NCBI RefSeq assembly: GCF_024362765.1
Contig: NZ_CP093302.1
Location: forward strand, 1,580,001 to 1,644,000
Direction: 5' to 3'
DNA from: Alkalihalobacillus sp. LMS6
GTDB taxonomy: Bacteria > Bacillota > Bacilli > Bacillales > Bacillaceae_D
Length of the DNA: 64,000 bases
The notes beneath the pieces are model-generated. The model was not told the origin of the DNA, did not search any database, and worked only from the letters and a program-made list of their open reading frames with translations. The position numbers were made by a program, and so were the translations under genes. Below, one piece after another: positions 26,303-36,304 of this stretch; position 1 is the stretch's first letter, and each line of letters opens with the position of its first letter.

Positions 26303-27166
26303 TTATTGAAGTGACAACGACTCGTTCTTTACGCGATGTAGCATATCTAAAAATGCGTGAACTTGCGGGAGTTCAATATGTTTTTCACTATGGTAGGTCC
26401 ATGTATCCCGCTTTAAATCTTCTCCGTTGATGTGCAATTTTATAAAACGACAGCGAGTATGTTCAAGATCTTTTGTGGCGATTTCAGGCAAAATACAAGC
26501 ACCGATTCCATTGAGCATTAATTGTTTACACGTTTCAATCTGATCAACTTTAATTGTCTGTTTTGGAAGAGGAAATGGTTTTGACTGAAACCATTTCTCT
26601 AATGTAGCGTGGAAAGTCGGATCACTTTGAAATTCAATTAATGTATTTGTTTCTTCATGTGCTTGATTTGAAACGTAATATAAATTTTCGGAGAATAATT
26701 TTTGTTTCGCCTCTTCATCCTCAAGATCCCCACGTAAAATACTGACGTGAACATCATGGCGCTTTGCGTGCATAGCTGTAGTTAAGCCAGTATGTAAATC
26801 TATTTTGACCTGTGGGTAAAGGGCCATATACATTTTTAAAAGGGTAGGAAGATAGTATTGTGCGATAACGGAAGATACGGCTAATGAAAGCGTTCCACGT
26901 ACTTGACCAGTTAGTAAACTCATCCGATTTATAAACTCTTTTTCGTTTTGAATACGTGTTTGTGCATAGAGAATAATTTCTTCGCCAATTGGCGTTGGAA
27001 TCAAGGATTTATGAGTTCGTATAAAGAGCGTTTCACCCCATTTTTCTTCAATTTGTTTGAGGCGCTGACTGATAGCAGGTTGTGATAAATAAAGATGTCT
27101 TGAAGCACCGCGAATCGTGCCGGCCTCATGTAATGCTACAATCAGTTCATCATCATCTAGTCGCAT
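26303..27166 (-). CDS. LysR-family regulator (CitR-like), divergent from the methylcitrate operon
   Basis: A 287-residue LysR-type transcription factor. The winged HTH is at residues 1-60 (GTIRGASRHLYLSQPAISQRLKQIEEKWG), a linker helix follows, then the effector domain (90-285). ATG 27166 is chosen because AAAGGAT lies 7 bp upstream; the ATG three codons earlier overlaps that site. Its divergent arrangement with a citrate-synthase-family gene mirrors citR-citA of B. subtilis, so control of the mmgD-mmsA operon is likely. The inducer could be a propionate or valine intermediate, or methylcitrate; this is inference. Confidence 0.88.
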   Translation of the reverse strand: MRLDDDELIVALHEAGTIRGASRHLYLSQPAISQRLKQIEEKWGETLFIRTHKSLIPTPIGEEIILYAQTRIQNEKEFINRMSLLTGQVRGTLSLAVSSVIAQYYLPTLLKMYMALYPQVKIDLHTGLTTAMHAKRHDVHVSILRGDLEDEEAKQKLFSENLYYVSNQAHEETNTLIEFQSDPTFHATLEKWFQSKPFPLPKQTIKVDQIETCKQLMLNGIGACILPEIATKDLEHTRCRFIKLHINGEDLKRDTWTYHSEKHIELPQVHAFLDMLHRVKNESLSLQ

Positions 27167-27304
27167 GGTTATCATCCTTTTTCAACGGGGTTCTTTAAGT
27201 TTAGCTCGTTTTAACAAATCGAACAAGAAACAATAGACAGAATAAATCAATATTGGCGCAGGTTCAGAAATTATGGTAATCTAAAAAAGAAGTGAATTCA
27301 AAGT

Positions 27305-27324
27305 ATATTTTCTTGTTGAAATAT
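27305..27324. promoter_or_regulatory. Candidate LysR operator dyad
   Basis: ATATTT and AAATAT separated by 8 bp make a T-N-A type dyad in the divergent intergenic region. It is the clearest palindrome there but lies close to mmgD, so it may repress rather than activate. Confidence 0.35.
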
Positions 27325-27333
27325 GCTGAAATT

Positions 27334-27347
27334 TGTAAGCGCTTTAT
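27334..27347 (+). promoter_or_regulatory. cre site for catabolite repression (CcpA)
   Basis: TGTAAGCGCTTTAT fits the cre consensus TGWAARCGYTTWCW at 13 of 14 positions and lies 45 bp before the mmgD start. Position downstream of any likely promoter suggests roadblock repression in the presence of glucose; the B. subtilis mmg operon is also under CcpA. Confidence 0.65.
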
Positions 27348-27391
27348 CTTTAGTATGCATGTTTTACACTACGAGCAATGGAGGGAAGGAA

Positions 27392-28513
27392 ATGGCAATC
27401 GAACAAAGCTACTACCCTGGTCTTGATGGCGTTATTGCAGCAGAAACAGATTTATCTTTCCTTGATACAGAACAAGGAGAAATTGTCATTCATGGTTATG
27501 ATTTAATTGAATTGTCTAAATCACACGGTTATTTAGACATTGTTCACTTGCTTTTGCAAGGAACATTGCCTACTTCAACCGAGCGTACGGATTTAGCAAA
27601 ACGCTTAAGTGAATCGTATGACGTACCAGAGGTGATTCTCGATGTGTTTAAATTGTTACCTGCATCGACACACCCAATGGATGCGCTTCGTACAGGGATA
27701 TCTGTTCTCGCAAGCTATGACCATGACTTGTTAAACAGAGATCCAGAAGTAAACCGTGAAAGAGGGTATCAGCTACTCGCGAAGTTACCGGCAATTGTCG
27801 CGAACAGCTACCGTGTTTTAGAAGGCAAAGAAATTATGCGACCGAAAGAAGAGCTTTCGTACAGCGCAAATTTCTTGTACATGATTACAGGAAAAGAACC
27901 GACAGAGCTTGAAGAACGTGTTTTTGATCAGTCTCTCGTCCTTTACTCTGAACACGAGATGCCAAATTCAACGTTTACAGCGCGAGTTATCGCATCAACG
28001 TTATCGGATATGTATGGTGCAATGACAGGTGCAGTTGCCTCATTAAAAGGACATTTACATGGTGGCGCTAATGAAGCGGTTATGTACATGTTGCTTGATG
28101 CAAATACACCAGAAGAGTTTGAAACACTACTTGCGAACAAGCTGAAGCAAAAAGAAAAAATCATGGGCTTTGGTCATCGCGTGTATATGAAAAAAATGGA
28201 CCCACGTGCCCAGATTATGAAAGAGGCTTTGGCTGAATTGTCTGAAGCAGCAGGGGACGATCGACTTTTACGTATGTGTGAAGCTGGAGAAGGATTAATT
28301 GCAAAAGAAAAAGGGCTTTATCCGAATCTAGATTACTATGCGGCGCCTGTTTATTGGATGTTAGGCATACCAATCGGTTTGTATACACCAATTTTCTTGT
28401 CGTCTAGAACGGTTGGTCTTAGCGCCCACGTCATTGAACAACACGAAAACAATAAATTATTCCGTCCGCGAGTGAAATATACAGGACCAAGACATACAAC
28501 GAAAAGCAAATAA
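27392..28513 (+). CDS. mmgD: 2-methylcitrate synthase / citrate synthase II
   Basis: A 373-residue citrate-synthase-family enzyme. It condenses propionyl-CoA (and often acetyl-CoA) with oxaloacetate. Active-site blocks: [29 protein letters not shown] and the C-terminal RPRVKYTGP. Length equals B. subtilis MmgD. ATG 27392 has GGAGGG 6 bp upstream; an earlier in-frame ATG at 27323 lacks a site. Being first in an operon with PrpD and PrpB makes methylcitrate synthase the likely role. Confidence 0.9.
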   Translation: MAIEQSYYPGLDGVIAAETDLSFLDTEQGEIVIHGYDLIELSKSHGYLDIVHLLLQGTLPTSTERTDLAKRLSESYDVPEVILDVFKLLPASTHPMDALRTGISVLASYDHDLLNRDPEVNRERGYQLLAKLPAIVANSYRVLEGKEIMRPKEELSYSANFLYMITGKEPTELEERVFDQSLVLYSEHEMPNSTFTARVIASTLSDMYGAMTGAVASLKGHLHGGANEAVMYMLLDANTPEEFETLLANKLKQKEKIMGFGHRVYMKKMDPRAQIMKEALAELSEAAGDDRLLRMCEAGEGLIAKEKGLYPNLDYYAAPVYWMLGIPIGLYTPIFLSSRTVGLSAHVIEQHENNKLFRPRVKYTGPRHTTKSK

Positions 28514-28536
28514 GAATACGCTGGAGGGTTACGCTT

Positions 28537-29973
28537 ATGTTAAAAACAGATACGAGACAAACGGACCAATTATTAGAAGAGATTGCTGATTATGTGTTAG
28601 AGAAAGAGATTACAAGCGAAGAGGCACTGACGACTGCTGCTCATGTATTAGTTGATACATTAGGATGCGGAATCTTAGCTTTACGTTACCCAGAGTGTGT
28701 GAAAATGCTTGGACCAGTCGTTCCTGGCACAACTGTTCCAAACGGAGTAAAAGTACCTGGAACATCTCATGTTCTCGATCCAATTCGTGGTGCGTTTAAT
28801 ATTGGAACGATGGTAAGATGGCTTGATTATAACGATACGTGGCTCGCTGCTGAGTGGGGACACCCATCTGATAATTTAGGTGGCATTTTAGCAACGGCAG
28901 ACTACATAAGCCGTACAAATCTTGCAGAGGGAAAAGAGCCACTGACGATTAAAGACGTTCTTGTAGCGATGGTGAAAGCCCACGAAATTCAAGGTGTGCT
29001 TGCGTTAGAAAATAGCTTTAACCGTGTCGGTCTTGACCATGTACTTCTTGTAAAAGTTGCCTCAACAGCTGTTGTTGCAGGGATGTTAGGTGGAACGAGA
29101 GAAGAAATTATTAATGCGGTTTCACATGCATGGATTGATAATTCTGCCCTTCGTACGTACCGACATGCACCTAATACAGGTTCTAGAAAATCATGGGCAG
29201 CAGGTGATGCGACAAGTCGCGGTGTGTTCTTAGCGATGACGGCATTAAAAGGTGAAATGGGATACAAAACAGCGTTAAGTGCGCCAGGCTGGGGCTTCCA
29301 AGATGTTTTGTTTAAAAAACAAGAGCTAAAACTAGCAAGAGAACTTGACGCGTATGTGATGGAAAACATTTTATTTAAAGTGTCTTATCCAGCTGAATTT
29401 CATGCGCAAACAGCAGCAGAGTGTGCCGTGGCGTTGCATGAGACGATTAAAAATCGCTTCGATGACATTGATCGTATTGAAGTGACAACACATGAATCGG
29501 CTATCCGAATTATTGATAAGAAGGGTCCACTTTACAATCCCGCTGATCGCGATCATTGCTTGCAATATATTATCGCTATTGGCTTATTAAAAGGTGATAT
29601 CGTCGCCGATGATTACGAAGACGAAATGGCAAGTAATCCTCAAGTTGATTGCTTACGTGACTTAATGGTTGTAACGGAAAACGAGCAATATTCAAAGGAT
29701 TATTTAGATCCGAACAAGCGCTCAATCGCCAATGCGATTCAAGTTTTCTTTAAAGATGGTTCTTCAACCGATCAAATTGCAGTGGAATATCCACTTGGTC
29801 ATCGCTTTAGACGAGAGGAAGCAGTTCCAGCGATTCAGCAAAAGTTTAAAGATAACTTAGCAACCCATTATGCAGGCAAACAAAACGAAGCGATTTTGAA
29901 GATGACCTCTGATTATAAAGAGTTAGAAAACGTAACGGTTCCTGCATTTACTGACTTATTTGCTCAGGAATAG
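28537..29973 (+). CDS. prpD: 2-methylcitrate dehydratase (MmgE/PrpD family)
   Basis: A 478-residue enzyme that dehydrates 2-methylcitrate to 2-methylaconitate without an iron-sulphur cluster. Family blocks: [75 protein letters not shown] and [20 protein letters not shown] lies 8 bp before the ATG. The next step, hydration to methylisocitrate, needs an aconitase encoded elsewhere. In B. subtilis the equivalent gene is mmgE. Confidence 0.93.
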   Translation: MLKTDTRQTDQLLEEIADYVLEKEITSEEALTTAAHVLVDTLGCGILALRYPECVKMLGPVVPGTTVPNGVKVPGTSHVLDPIRGAFNIGTMVRWLDYNDTWLAAEWGHPSDNLGGILATADYISRTNLAEGKEPLTIKDVLVAMVKAHEIQGVLALENSFNRVGLDHVLLVKVASTAVVAGMLGGTREEIINAVSHAWIDNSALRTYRHAPNTGSRKSWAAGDATSRGVFLAMTALKGEMGYKTALSAPGWGFQDVLFKKQELKLARELDAYVMENILFKVSYPAEFHAQTAAECAVALHETIKNRFDDIDRIEVTTHESAIRIIDKKGPLYNPADRDHCLQYIIAIGLLKGDIVADDYEDEMASNPQVDCLRDLMVVTENEQYSKDYLDPNKRSIANAIQVFFKDGSSTDQIAVEYPLGHRFRREEAVPAIQQKFKDNLATHYAGKQNEAILKMTSDYKELENVTVPAFTDLFAQE

Positions 29974-29988
29974 AAAGGAGAATGACGG

Positions 29989-30897
29989 ATGCCTTGGATC
30001 GTTGATCAACCAAAATCTCAAAAAGAATTAGCGGAACAATTTTTACAACATGTGCAGAGTAAAGGGATTTTACAAATACCTGGTGCTCATGATGCGATGG
30101 CTGGCTTGATGGCGAAGCAAGCTGGATTCAACAGCCTTTATTTATCCGGCGCTGCCTATACTGCGAGTCTTGGTTTACCAGATCTTGGGATCGTAAACTC
30201 AAAAGAAGTAGCGGACCGAGCAAGGGAGATTATTCGTGCGACGAATCTACCGCTTCTCGTGGACATTGATACAGGGTTTGGCGGTGTCTTAAACGTGGCG
30301 CGCACAGCTGTAGAAATGGTTGAGGCAGGCGTTGCTGCTGTTCAATTAGAGGATCAAGATTTGCCGAAAAAATGTGGGCATTTAAATGGGAAGAAGCTCG
30401 TGAATACAGGAGAAATGGTGCAAAAAATTACGGCCCTTAAAAAAGCAGCTCCTTCACTTGTTCTCGTTGCTCGTACGGATGCGAGAGGTGTAGAAGGATT
30501 AGATGAAGCGATTGAGCGAGCAAAAGCGTATGTCGAAGCTGGTGCAGACGCCATTTTTCCTGAAGCGCTTCAAGGAGAAGAGGAGCTTCGTGCGTTTGCG
30601 CGTGCGATTAATGCCCCTATGCTTGCTAACATGACAGAGTTTGGCAAAACCCCTTATTATCAAGCTGTTGAATTTGAAGATATGGGCTACGACATGGTCA
30701 TTTATCCAGTAACGTCATTACGTGTTGCTGCTAAAGCGTATGAACGTGTGTTTCAAGATATTCTCGAAAATGGCACACAAAAAGCAAGTCTTGAAAACAT
30801 GCAAAAACGAAGTGAGTTGTACGAAACAATTTCATACGATGACTTTGAAGCTCTAGATCAATCTGTTGCCAAAACCATTTTAACGAAACATCAATAG
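29989..30897 (+). CDS. prpB: Methylisocitrate lyase
   Basis: A 302-residue member of the isocitrate lyase/PEP mutase superfamily that splits 2-methylisocitrate into pyruvate and succinate. The catalytic KKCGH motif is present (DLPKKCGHLNGKKL), together with the Mg-binding DIDTGFGG and LEDQ, and ARTDARGVEGLDEAI. AAAGGAG lies 8 bp before the ATG. It closes the methylcitrate part of the operon; a hairpin follows before mmsB. Confidence 0.94.
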   Translation: MPWIVDQPKSQKELAEQFLQHVQSKGILQIPGAHDAMAGLMAKQAGFNSLYLSGAAYTASLGLPDLGIVNSKEVADRAREIIRATNLPLLVDIDTGFGGVLNVARTAVEMVEAGVAAVQLEDQDLPKKCGHLNGKKLVNTGEMVQKITALKKAAPSLVLVARTDARGVEGLDEAIERAKAYVEAGADAIFPEALQGEEELRAFARAINAPMLANMTEFGKTPYYQAVEFEDMGYDMVIYPVTSLRVAAKAYERVFQDILENGTQKASLENMQKRSELYETISYDDFEALDQSVAKTILTKHQ

Positions 30898-30913
30898 GAT
30901 ATTGCCTAACCAC

Positions 30914-30939
30914 GCCTGTACTTTTAAAAAAGTGCAGGC
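30914..30939 (+). other. Intercistronic hairpin between prpB and mmsB
   Basis: GCCTGTACTTTT and AAAAGTGCAGGC form an 11- to 12-bp stem with one G-T pair. Only TCTTCTCT follows, so it is a poor terminator; it may lower read-through or shield the upstream mRNA end from exonucleases. Confidence 0.6.
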
Positions 30940-30961
30940 TCTTCTCTAAAGGAGGGTCACG

Positions 30962-31867
30962 ATGAAAATAGGATTTATTGGACTTGGAAATATGGGGAAA
31001 CCGATGGCGCTTAATTTGCTAGCATCCGAATACGAAGTGATGGGCTTTGATATTAATGAGAGCGCTTTAAAGAAACTTGAAGAAGCAGGTGGGAAAGCTG
31101 CGACTTCAACCGACGAAATTATTGAATATGCTGAACTTGTGTTTACTAGTTTGCCTTCGTCGGAAGTATGTGAACAGGTCTATTTAGGAGAGAACGGCTT
31201 AATAAAAAAAGTGCCAACAGGCGTTGTTCTAGTTGATACAAGTACCGTGGCTCCTGAACTAGAACGAAGAATTGGCGAGGCTGCGGTACAAAAAGAGGTT
31301 TCATTTCTAGCGGCGCCAGTAAGTGGAGGCGTTGTAGGTGCGGAAAATCGTACACTGACGTTTATGGTCGGGGGACCGAAGCAGCTTTTAGAAAGTATTC
31401 AGCCGCATTTAGCTGTGTTAGGTAGCAACGTATTTCATATTAGCGAGCAGTATGACAGCGGTACGAATGCTAAATTAATAAATAATTTATTAATTGGGTT
31501 TTATACAGCAGGTGTCGCAGAAGCGTTAACGTTAGCTGAAAAAAGTGGCTTAAACCTCGACTTTTTGTTCAATGTTTTAAATGTTTCCTACGGCCAAAGC
31601 CGAATTTATGAACGAAACTACAAATCGTTTATGGCAAATGATGATTATGAACCTGGCTTTGCTTTAAAACTATTAAACAAAGATCTTCGTTTTGCGATGG
31701 AGCTTGCGCAAGAGCATGGGATTCAGTTACCAATTAGCCAAGCGCTTGTGGATATGTATGAAGATGCAGAAGCATCTGGTTTAGGTGACAAAGATATGTC
31801 AGTTTTGTTTAAACGAGTAGGAACGCAAACGATCTCATTTAAAGCAGAAGGGGTGTCAAAAGCATGA
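30962..31867 (+). CDS. mmsB: 3-hydroxyisobutyrate dehydrogenase family protein
   Basis: A 301-residue NAD(P)-dependent beta-hydroxyacid dehydrogenase. The Rossmann motif [12 protein letters not shown] opens the protein, [13 protein letters not shown] and [24 protein letters not shown] are the substrate-site blocks, and the catalytic lysine is in [13 protein letters not shown]. In valine breakdown it oxidises 3-hydroxyisobutyrate to methylmalonate semialdehyde, the substrate of the next gene product. GGAGGG lies 5 bp before the ATG; it overlaps mmsA by 4 bp. Other family members act on tartronate or glyoxylate; context decides here. Confidence 0.88.
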   Translation: MKIGFIGLGNMGKPMALNLLASEYEVMGFDINESALKKLEEAGGKAATSTDEIIEYAELVFTSLPSSEVCEQVYLGENGLIKKVPTGVVLVDTSTVAPELERRIGEAAVQKEVSFLAAPVSGGVVGAENRTLTFMVGGPKQLLESIQPHLAVLGSNVFHISEQYDSGTNAKLINNLLIGFYTAGVAEALTLAEKSGLNLDFLFNVLNVSYGQSRIYERNYKSFMANDDYEPGFALKLLNKDLRFAMELAQEHGIQLPISQALVDMYEDAEASGLGDKDMSVLFKRVGTQTISFKAEGVSKA

Positions 31868-33321
31868 CAACATCAGTGAAAACAGTAAAAAACTGGATTA
31901 ACGGTAGCTGGGTTGAATCCAAGACAACGGAACAAGAAACAGTACCAAATCCAGCAACTGGCGAAACCATTGCGATGGTTCCATTGTCAACCGATGCAGA
32001 TGTTCATGATGCAGTAGTTGCTGCAAAGCACGCATATGAAGAGTGGAAAGTGGTACCTGTTCCAGAACGAGCTCGCTATATGTTTGTTTATCTCGAAAAA
32101 TTAAAAGAACACCGGGAAGAGTTAGCGCAATTAATTACAAAAGAGAACGGCAAAACGATTAAAGATGCACGTGGGGAAGTCCAACGCGGAATTGAATGTG
32201 TCGAGTTAGCGACTTCTGCGCCGACGATGATGATGGGTGACGCGCTTCCTAATATTGCGGGAGGAATTGATGGTTCAATTTGGCGCTATCCGTTAGGTGT
32301 CGTAGCAGGGATCACACCATTTAATTTTCCAATGATGGTTCCGCTATGGATGTTCCCATTAGCCATAGCCGCAGGAAATTCGTTTGTGTTAAAAACTTCA
32401 GAACGTACGCCGTTATTAGCGGAGAGACTGGTGGAGTTGATGCATGAAACAGGCTTGCCAAAAGGAGTATTAAATCTTGTACATGGTGGAAAAGATGTCG
32501 TAAATGGTTTACTTGAACATCCAAACGTCCAAGCGATCTCTTTTGTTGGTTCAGAACCTGTTGCCCGTCATGTGTATCAAACAGGTACAGCGAATGGGAA
32601 GCGCGTGCAGGCTTTAGCAGGTGCTAAAAACCATGCTGTTGTTTTGGCGGATTGTGAAATGGAAAAAACGGTTCAAGGCGTTATTGGAGCGGCTTTTGCT
32701 TCAAGTGGTGAACGATGCATGGCGTGTTCTGTTGTTGCAGTTGAAGAATCGTGTGCAGATGAATTTATGGAAGTGTTAACGCGGGAAACAAAGAAATTAA
32801 CAGCTGGTAACGGTATTCATGACGAGCATTTTGTTGGACCACTTATTCGACAAAGTCATAAAGATCGCGTCGTTGGCTTTATTGATTCTGGAGTAGAAGA
32901 AGGAGCCAATCTGATTGTCGACGGTCGTGAACCGGAAGTAGAAGACAGTGGTTATTTTCTAGGAGCGACGTTATTTGATCACGTAACGCCAGATATGAAA
33001 ATTTGGCAAGAAGAGTTATTTGCACCCGTTCTTAGTGTAGTACGCGTGAAAGATTTAGATGAAGGCATTGCTTTAACAAATCAATCTCGTTTTGCGAATG
33101 GGGCCGTTCTTTACACATCTAGTGGTCGAGCAGCTCAGTATTTTAGAAATTCCATTGATGCAGGCATGGTAGGAATCAATGTAAACGTACCAGCACCGAT
33201 GGCATTTTTCTCTTTTGCAGGAAATAAAGCTTCTTTCTTCGGGGATCTAGGAACCAACGGAAAAGACGGCATTCAGTTTTACACTCGAAAAAAAGTTGTA
33301 ACGGAACGTTGGTTTAATTAA
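31864..33321 (+). CDS. mmsA: Methylmalonate-semialdehyde dehydrogenase (CoA-acylating)
   Basis: A 485-residue aldehyde dehydrogenase of the MMSDH/IolA type that turns methylmalonate semialdehyde into propionyl-CoA, CO2 and NADH. Catalytic cysteine in [11 protein letters not shown]-binding and substrate blocks [41 protein letters not shown] and [12 protein letters not shown]. Its product feeds MmgD, so the operon forms one route from 3-hydroxyisobutyrate to central metabolism. The start overlaps the mmsB stop (ATGA). Confidence 0.9.
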   Translation: MTTSVKTVKNWINGSWVESKTTEQETVPNPATGETIAMVPLSTDADVHDAVVAAKHAYEEWKVVPVPERARYMFVYLEKLKEHREELAQLITKENGKTIKDARGEVQRGIECVELATSAPTMMMGDALPNIAGGIDGSIWRYPLGVVAGITPFNFPMMVPLWMFPLAIAAGNSFVLKTSERTPLLAERLVELMHETGLPKGVLNLVHGGKDVVNGLLEHPNVQAISFVGSEPVARHVYQTGTANGKRVQALAGAKNHAVVLADCEMEKTVQGVIGAAFASSGERCMACSVVAVEESCADEFMEVLTRETKKLTAGNGIHDEHFVGPLIRQSHKDRVVGFIDSGVEEGANLIVDGREPEVEDSGYFLGATLFDHVTPDMKIWQEELFAPVLSVVRVKDLDEGIALTNQSRFANGAVLYTSSGRAAQYFRNSIDAGMVGINVNVPAPMAFFSFAGNKASFFGDLGTNGKDGIQFYTRKKVVTERWFN

Positions 33322-33324
33322 GAC

Positions 33325-33361
33325 AAATACAGAGTGATCGCATAGCGACCACTCTGTATAT
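33325..33361. terminator. Hairpin between mmsA and the convergent ABC-F gene
   Basis: ATACAGAGTG (33327-33336) pairs with CACTCTGTAT (33350-33359), with an inner TCG/CGA pair. The T-tracts on both sides are short and broken, so it is a moderate bidirectional terminator. Confidence 0.55.
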
Positions 33362-34950
33362 TATTTAACAGCAACTTTTAAATAAGCTTCATAAGAATCT
33401 TTATCAATAATGCCGTCGTCTGTTAATTCGATAATGCGAGTTGCAATGGTGCGGATGAACTGCTGGTCATGAGAACTGAAAATCATTGAACCTTTAAAGT
33501 TAATTAAGCCGTTATTAAGTGCTGTAATAGACTCAAGGTCTAAGTGATTTGTTGGTTCATCTAAAAGCAATACATTCGCTCCACTAAGCATCATTTTTGA
33601 TAGCATGCAACGAACTTTTTCGCCACCAGACAGAACGCTGGCATTTTTCAATACCTCTTCACCTGAGAATAACATCCGTCCCAAGAAACCACGTAGGAAT
33701 GATTCACTATCGTCTTCTGGAGAAAATTGTCGTAGCCAGTCAACTAAGTTTAAATCACAGCCTTCAAAAAACTCAGCGTTATCTTTAGGGAAGTATGATT
33801 GACTCGTTGTGATTCCCCACTTAAATGAGCCACTGTCTGCTTCCATTTCGCCTGTTAAGATTTTAAACAAAGTCGTCTTAGCTAAATCGTTCGACCCAAC
33901 TAACGCAATTTTGTCATCTTTACTCATGCGGAAAGATACGTTGTTCAATACTTTTTCACCATCAATGGTTTTCGTTAAACCTTCTACTAGCAATAAGTCA
34001 TTTCCGATTTCACGTTCTGGAGTAAAATGGATGTACGGATACTTACGTGATGAAGGCTTAATATCGTCAAGAGTAATTTTCTCTAGTTGCTTCTTACGGG
34101 ATGTCGCTTGCTTAGATTTCGAAGCGTTGGCACTAAAGCGAGCAACGAAATTTTCAAGCTCTTTAATTTTTTCTTCTTTCTTCTTGTTTTGGTCTTGTGC
34201 CATTTTTAATGCTAATTGGCTAGACTCATACCAGAAGTCGTAGTTGCCGACATACAGCTGAATTTTACCAAAATCAAGATCAGCAATGTGCGTACAAACG
34301 TTGTTCAAGAAGTGACGGTCATGGGAGACAACGATAACCGTATTTTCAAAGTTAATTAAAAAGTCTTCCAGCCATTGAATCGCTTTTAAGTCAAGACCAT
34401 TCGTCGGCTCATCTAATAGAAGAACGTCAGGTTGACCGAATAAAGCTTGAGCAAGCAATACTTTTACTTTTTCTGATTCTGATAGTTCAGAGAGGGTTTT
34501 GTCGTGAGCGTCTTCACTAATACCCAATCCTTTTAATAGAACGGCTGCATCTGATTCAGCTTCCCAACCATTTAACTCAGCAAACTCTCCTTCAAGCTCC
34601 GCTGCTTTCATACCATCTTCATCAGAAAAATCTTCTTTCATATAAATGGCGTCTTTTTCTTGCATAACTTTATAAAGACGGGAGTGCCCCATAATAACGG
34701 TTTGAAGCACTTGCTCGTTCTCATACTCAAAATGGTTCTGTTTTAATACAGCCATACGAGAGCCTGGCTTCATTGCGACATGCCCTTGCTGGGAGTCAAT
34801 TTCACCAGATAAAATTTTCAAGAAAGTTGATTTTCCGGCACCATTTGCGCCAATTAATCCATAACAATTTCCAGGGTTGAATTGTATATTCACGTCTTCA
34901 AATAGTTTACGTCCGCCAAACTGTAAACCAACGTTAGAAACAGTAATCAT
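33361..34950 (-). CDS. ABC-F family ATPase (YkpA/YbiT-like)
   Basis: A 529-residue soluble protein with two ABC domains and no membrane part. Such proteins bind the ribosome E site and help translation or antibiotic resistance. First domain: Walker A GANGAGKST, signature LSESEKVKVLLAQ, Walker B VLLLDEPTNGLD. A linker with a helical hairpin (NKKKEEKIKELENFVARFSANASKSKQA) follows. Second domain: Walker A VGSNDLAKTT, signature LSGGEKVRC, Walker B LLLDEPTNHLD. The second Walker A lacks the usual glycine pair and the first signature reads LSESE. ATG 34950 has AGGAGG upstream; 29 earlier codons lack a site. Confidence 0.9.
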   Translation of the reverse strand: MITVSNVGLQFGGRKLFEDVNIQFNPGNCYGLIGANGAGKSTFLKILSGEIDSQQGHVAMKPGSRMAVLKQNHFEYENEQVLQTVIMGHSRLYKVMQEKDAIYMKEDFSDEDGMKAAELEGEFAELNGWEAESDAAVLLKGLGISEDAHDKTLSELSESEKVKVLLAQALFGQPDVLLLDEPTNGLDLKAIQWLEDFLINFENTVIVVSHDRHFLNNVCTHIADLDFGKIQLYVGNYDFWYESSQLALKMAQDQNKKKEEKIKELENFVARFSANASKSKQATSRKKQLEKITLDDIKPSSRKYPYIHFTPEREIGNDLLLVEGLTKTIDGEKVLNNVSFRMSKDDKIALVGSNDLAKTTLFKILTGEMEADSGSFKWGITTSQSYFPKDNAEFFEGCDLNLVDWLRQFSPEDDSESFLRGFLGRMLFSGEEVLKNASVLSGGEKVRCMLSKMMLSGANVLLLDEPTNHLDLESITALNNGLINFKGSMIFSSHDQQFIRTIATRIIELTDDGIIDKDSYEAYLKVAVK

Positions 34951-35072
34951 CGCGTAACCTCCTAAGCGTAGTAACAAATGTTCGTTTTTCGCTCCACCCT
35001 CTAGTTTACCTCCAAACGGTATAGGTGTAAACGGCAAAAACGTAAATTCTTTTCTGTAATCTGCATTTATTT

Positions 35073-35115
35073 AAAGAAAAAACGCTCGTCCGCATGGCGC
35101 GAATACGAGCGTTTT
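35073..35115 (-). terminator. Terminator of the aldo-keto reductase gene
   Basis: ACGAGCGTTTT and AAAACGCTCGT arms (35079-35089 with 35105-35115). On the minus strand the hairpin is followed by T6. It lies between the reductase gene and the ABC-F gene. Confidence 0.85.
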
Positions 35116-35120
35116 CTAAT

Positions 35121-35945
35121 CTAACGTGTGTGCATATCACTTGGGTCTGCGCCGCGACGCTGATTTCGATCTAATTGATTAATCGCGTTCATTTGCTCGT
35201 CTGTTAGTTCAAAATTGAAGACATCAAAGTTTTCTTCAATTCGACTTGGCGTTACTGACTTAGGAATAACAATGGTTCCTCGCTGTAAGTGCCATCTCAA
35301 TACGACTTGAGCAGGGGTTTTTTGCTGTTCTTCTGCAACCTTTACAATAACTTCATCTTGCAAAAGTTCTTGGCCTTGATCAAGAGGGCTCCAAGCTTCT
35401 AAATAAATATTGTGTTTTTCACAAAAGGCTCTTAATTCATTTTGCGCAAGATACGGGTGACACTCAACTTGATTAAGAACTGGAGGAATCTCACACTCAT
35501 TTAATAACCGTTCTAAATGTTCAATGTGGAAATTACATACGCCGATTGCACGAACGCGCCCATCCTTATAAAGTTTTTCTAGCGCTTGATACGTTTCAAT
35601 GTACTGATCAAAATCTGGAGTAGGCCAATGGATTAAATATAAATCAACATAGTCAAGACCAAGTTTTTCTAAGCTAGTTTCAAAAGCAGCTAACGTCTGC
35701 TCGTAGCCTTGATCAGCGTTCCATACTTTCGTGGTGATAAAGAGGTCTTTGCGATCCACATTGGACTCTTGAATCGCTTGTCCAACACCTTCTTCATTTT
35801 GATAAATCATGGCGGTGTCAATGGAGGTATAGCCTGTTTGAAGTGCTTTAGCGACTGCTGGCTGAGCTTCTTCCTTTTTAACTTTCCAAACACCAAAACC
35901 TAGCTGAGGCATGTTTATTTTGTTGTTTAACGTGACCATTTTCAT
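35121..35945 (-). CDS. Aldo/keto reductase (YvgN/YtbE-like)
   Basis: A 274-residue NADPH-dependent TIM-barrel reductase. The catalytic tetrad is visible: Asp in TSIDTAMIYQNEEGVG with Tyr, Lys in FITTKVWN, and His in YLIHWPTP. C-terminal cofactor motif IPKSVTPSRIEENFDVF. Relatives reduce methylglyoxal and other toxic aldehydes. ATG 35945 has AAAGGAG 10 bp upstream. It stands alone between two terminators; the true substrate is unknown. Confidence 0.9.
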   Translation of the reverse strand: MKMVTLNNKINMPQLGFGVWKVKKEEAQPAVAKALQTGYTSIDTAMIYQNEEGVGQAIQESNVDRKDLFITTKVWNADQGYEQTLAAFETSLEKLGLDYVDLYLIHWPTPDFDQYIETYQALEKLYKDGRVRAIGVCNFHIEHLERLLNECEIPPVLNQVECHPYLAQNELRAFCEKHNIYLEAWSPLDQGQELLQDEVIVKVAEEQQKTPAQVVLRWHLQRGTIVIPKSVTPSRIEENFDVFNFELTDEQMNAINQLDRNQRRGADPSDMHTR

Positions 35946-36009
35946 CTGTTATCACTCCTTTACGATTCGTCTTAATTATACGACAAAAAAGAGGATTGAA
36001 AAAGCAAGA

Positions 36010-36265
36010 GGTTTTAACAAGCTCAAAAACGTTTATACAACGGGTACAACAGATGGAGGTAGCTTTTTCCTAGTAGCGTGTAACACGGGTAGATGACGAA
36101 TATACTAAGGACTATGGAAGAGTTCGTGACGTGCTTGTAGAAGGGTACCAGCTTTACTTCATCACCAATAATACAGATGGTGGAGTCAACCCGGAAGCAG
36201 AAGATGATCAATTGATGAAAGTTGATTTAAATGAACTTCATTTATGGCTTTTTCACTCTTTATGA
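36010..36265 (+). pseudogene. Remnant of a PQQ-dependent sugar dehydrogenase (glucose/sorbosone dehydrogenase family)
   Basis: From 36090 to 36265 one frame reads RVDDEYTKDYGRVRDVLVEG then YQLYFITNNTDGGVNPEAED and DQLMKVDLN, which follows the C-terminal pattern of YliI-type soluble aldose dehydrogenases (YGRIRDV...DGYLYVLTNN.DGRG.P...DDRLLR). A few residues (usually PDG) are missing between VEG and YQLY. Upstream, TDGGSFFLVACNTG is in another frame and stops and a shift separate the pieces. There is no start codon or ribosome site, and over 250 codons of the expected gene are gone. The last codons run into the promoter region of brxC. Confidence 0.6.
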
Positions 36266-36304
36266 TACACTATAAACAAATTAATAAATGAGGTGGCGAA
36301 CATA

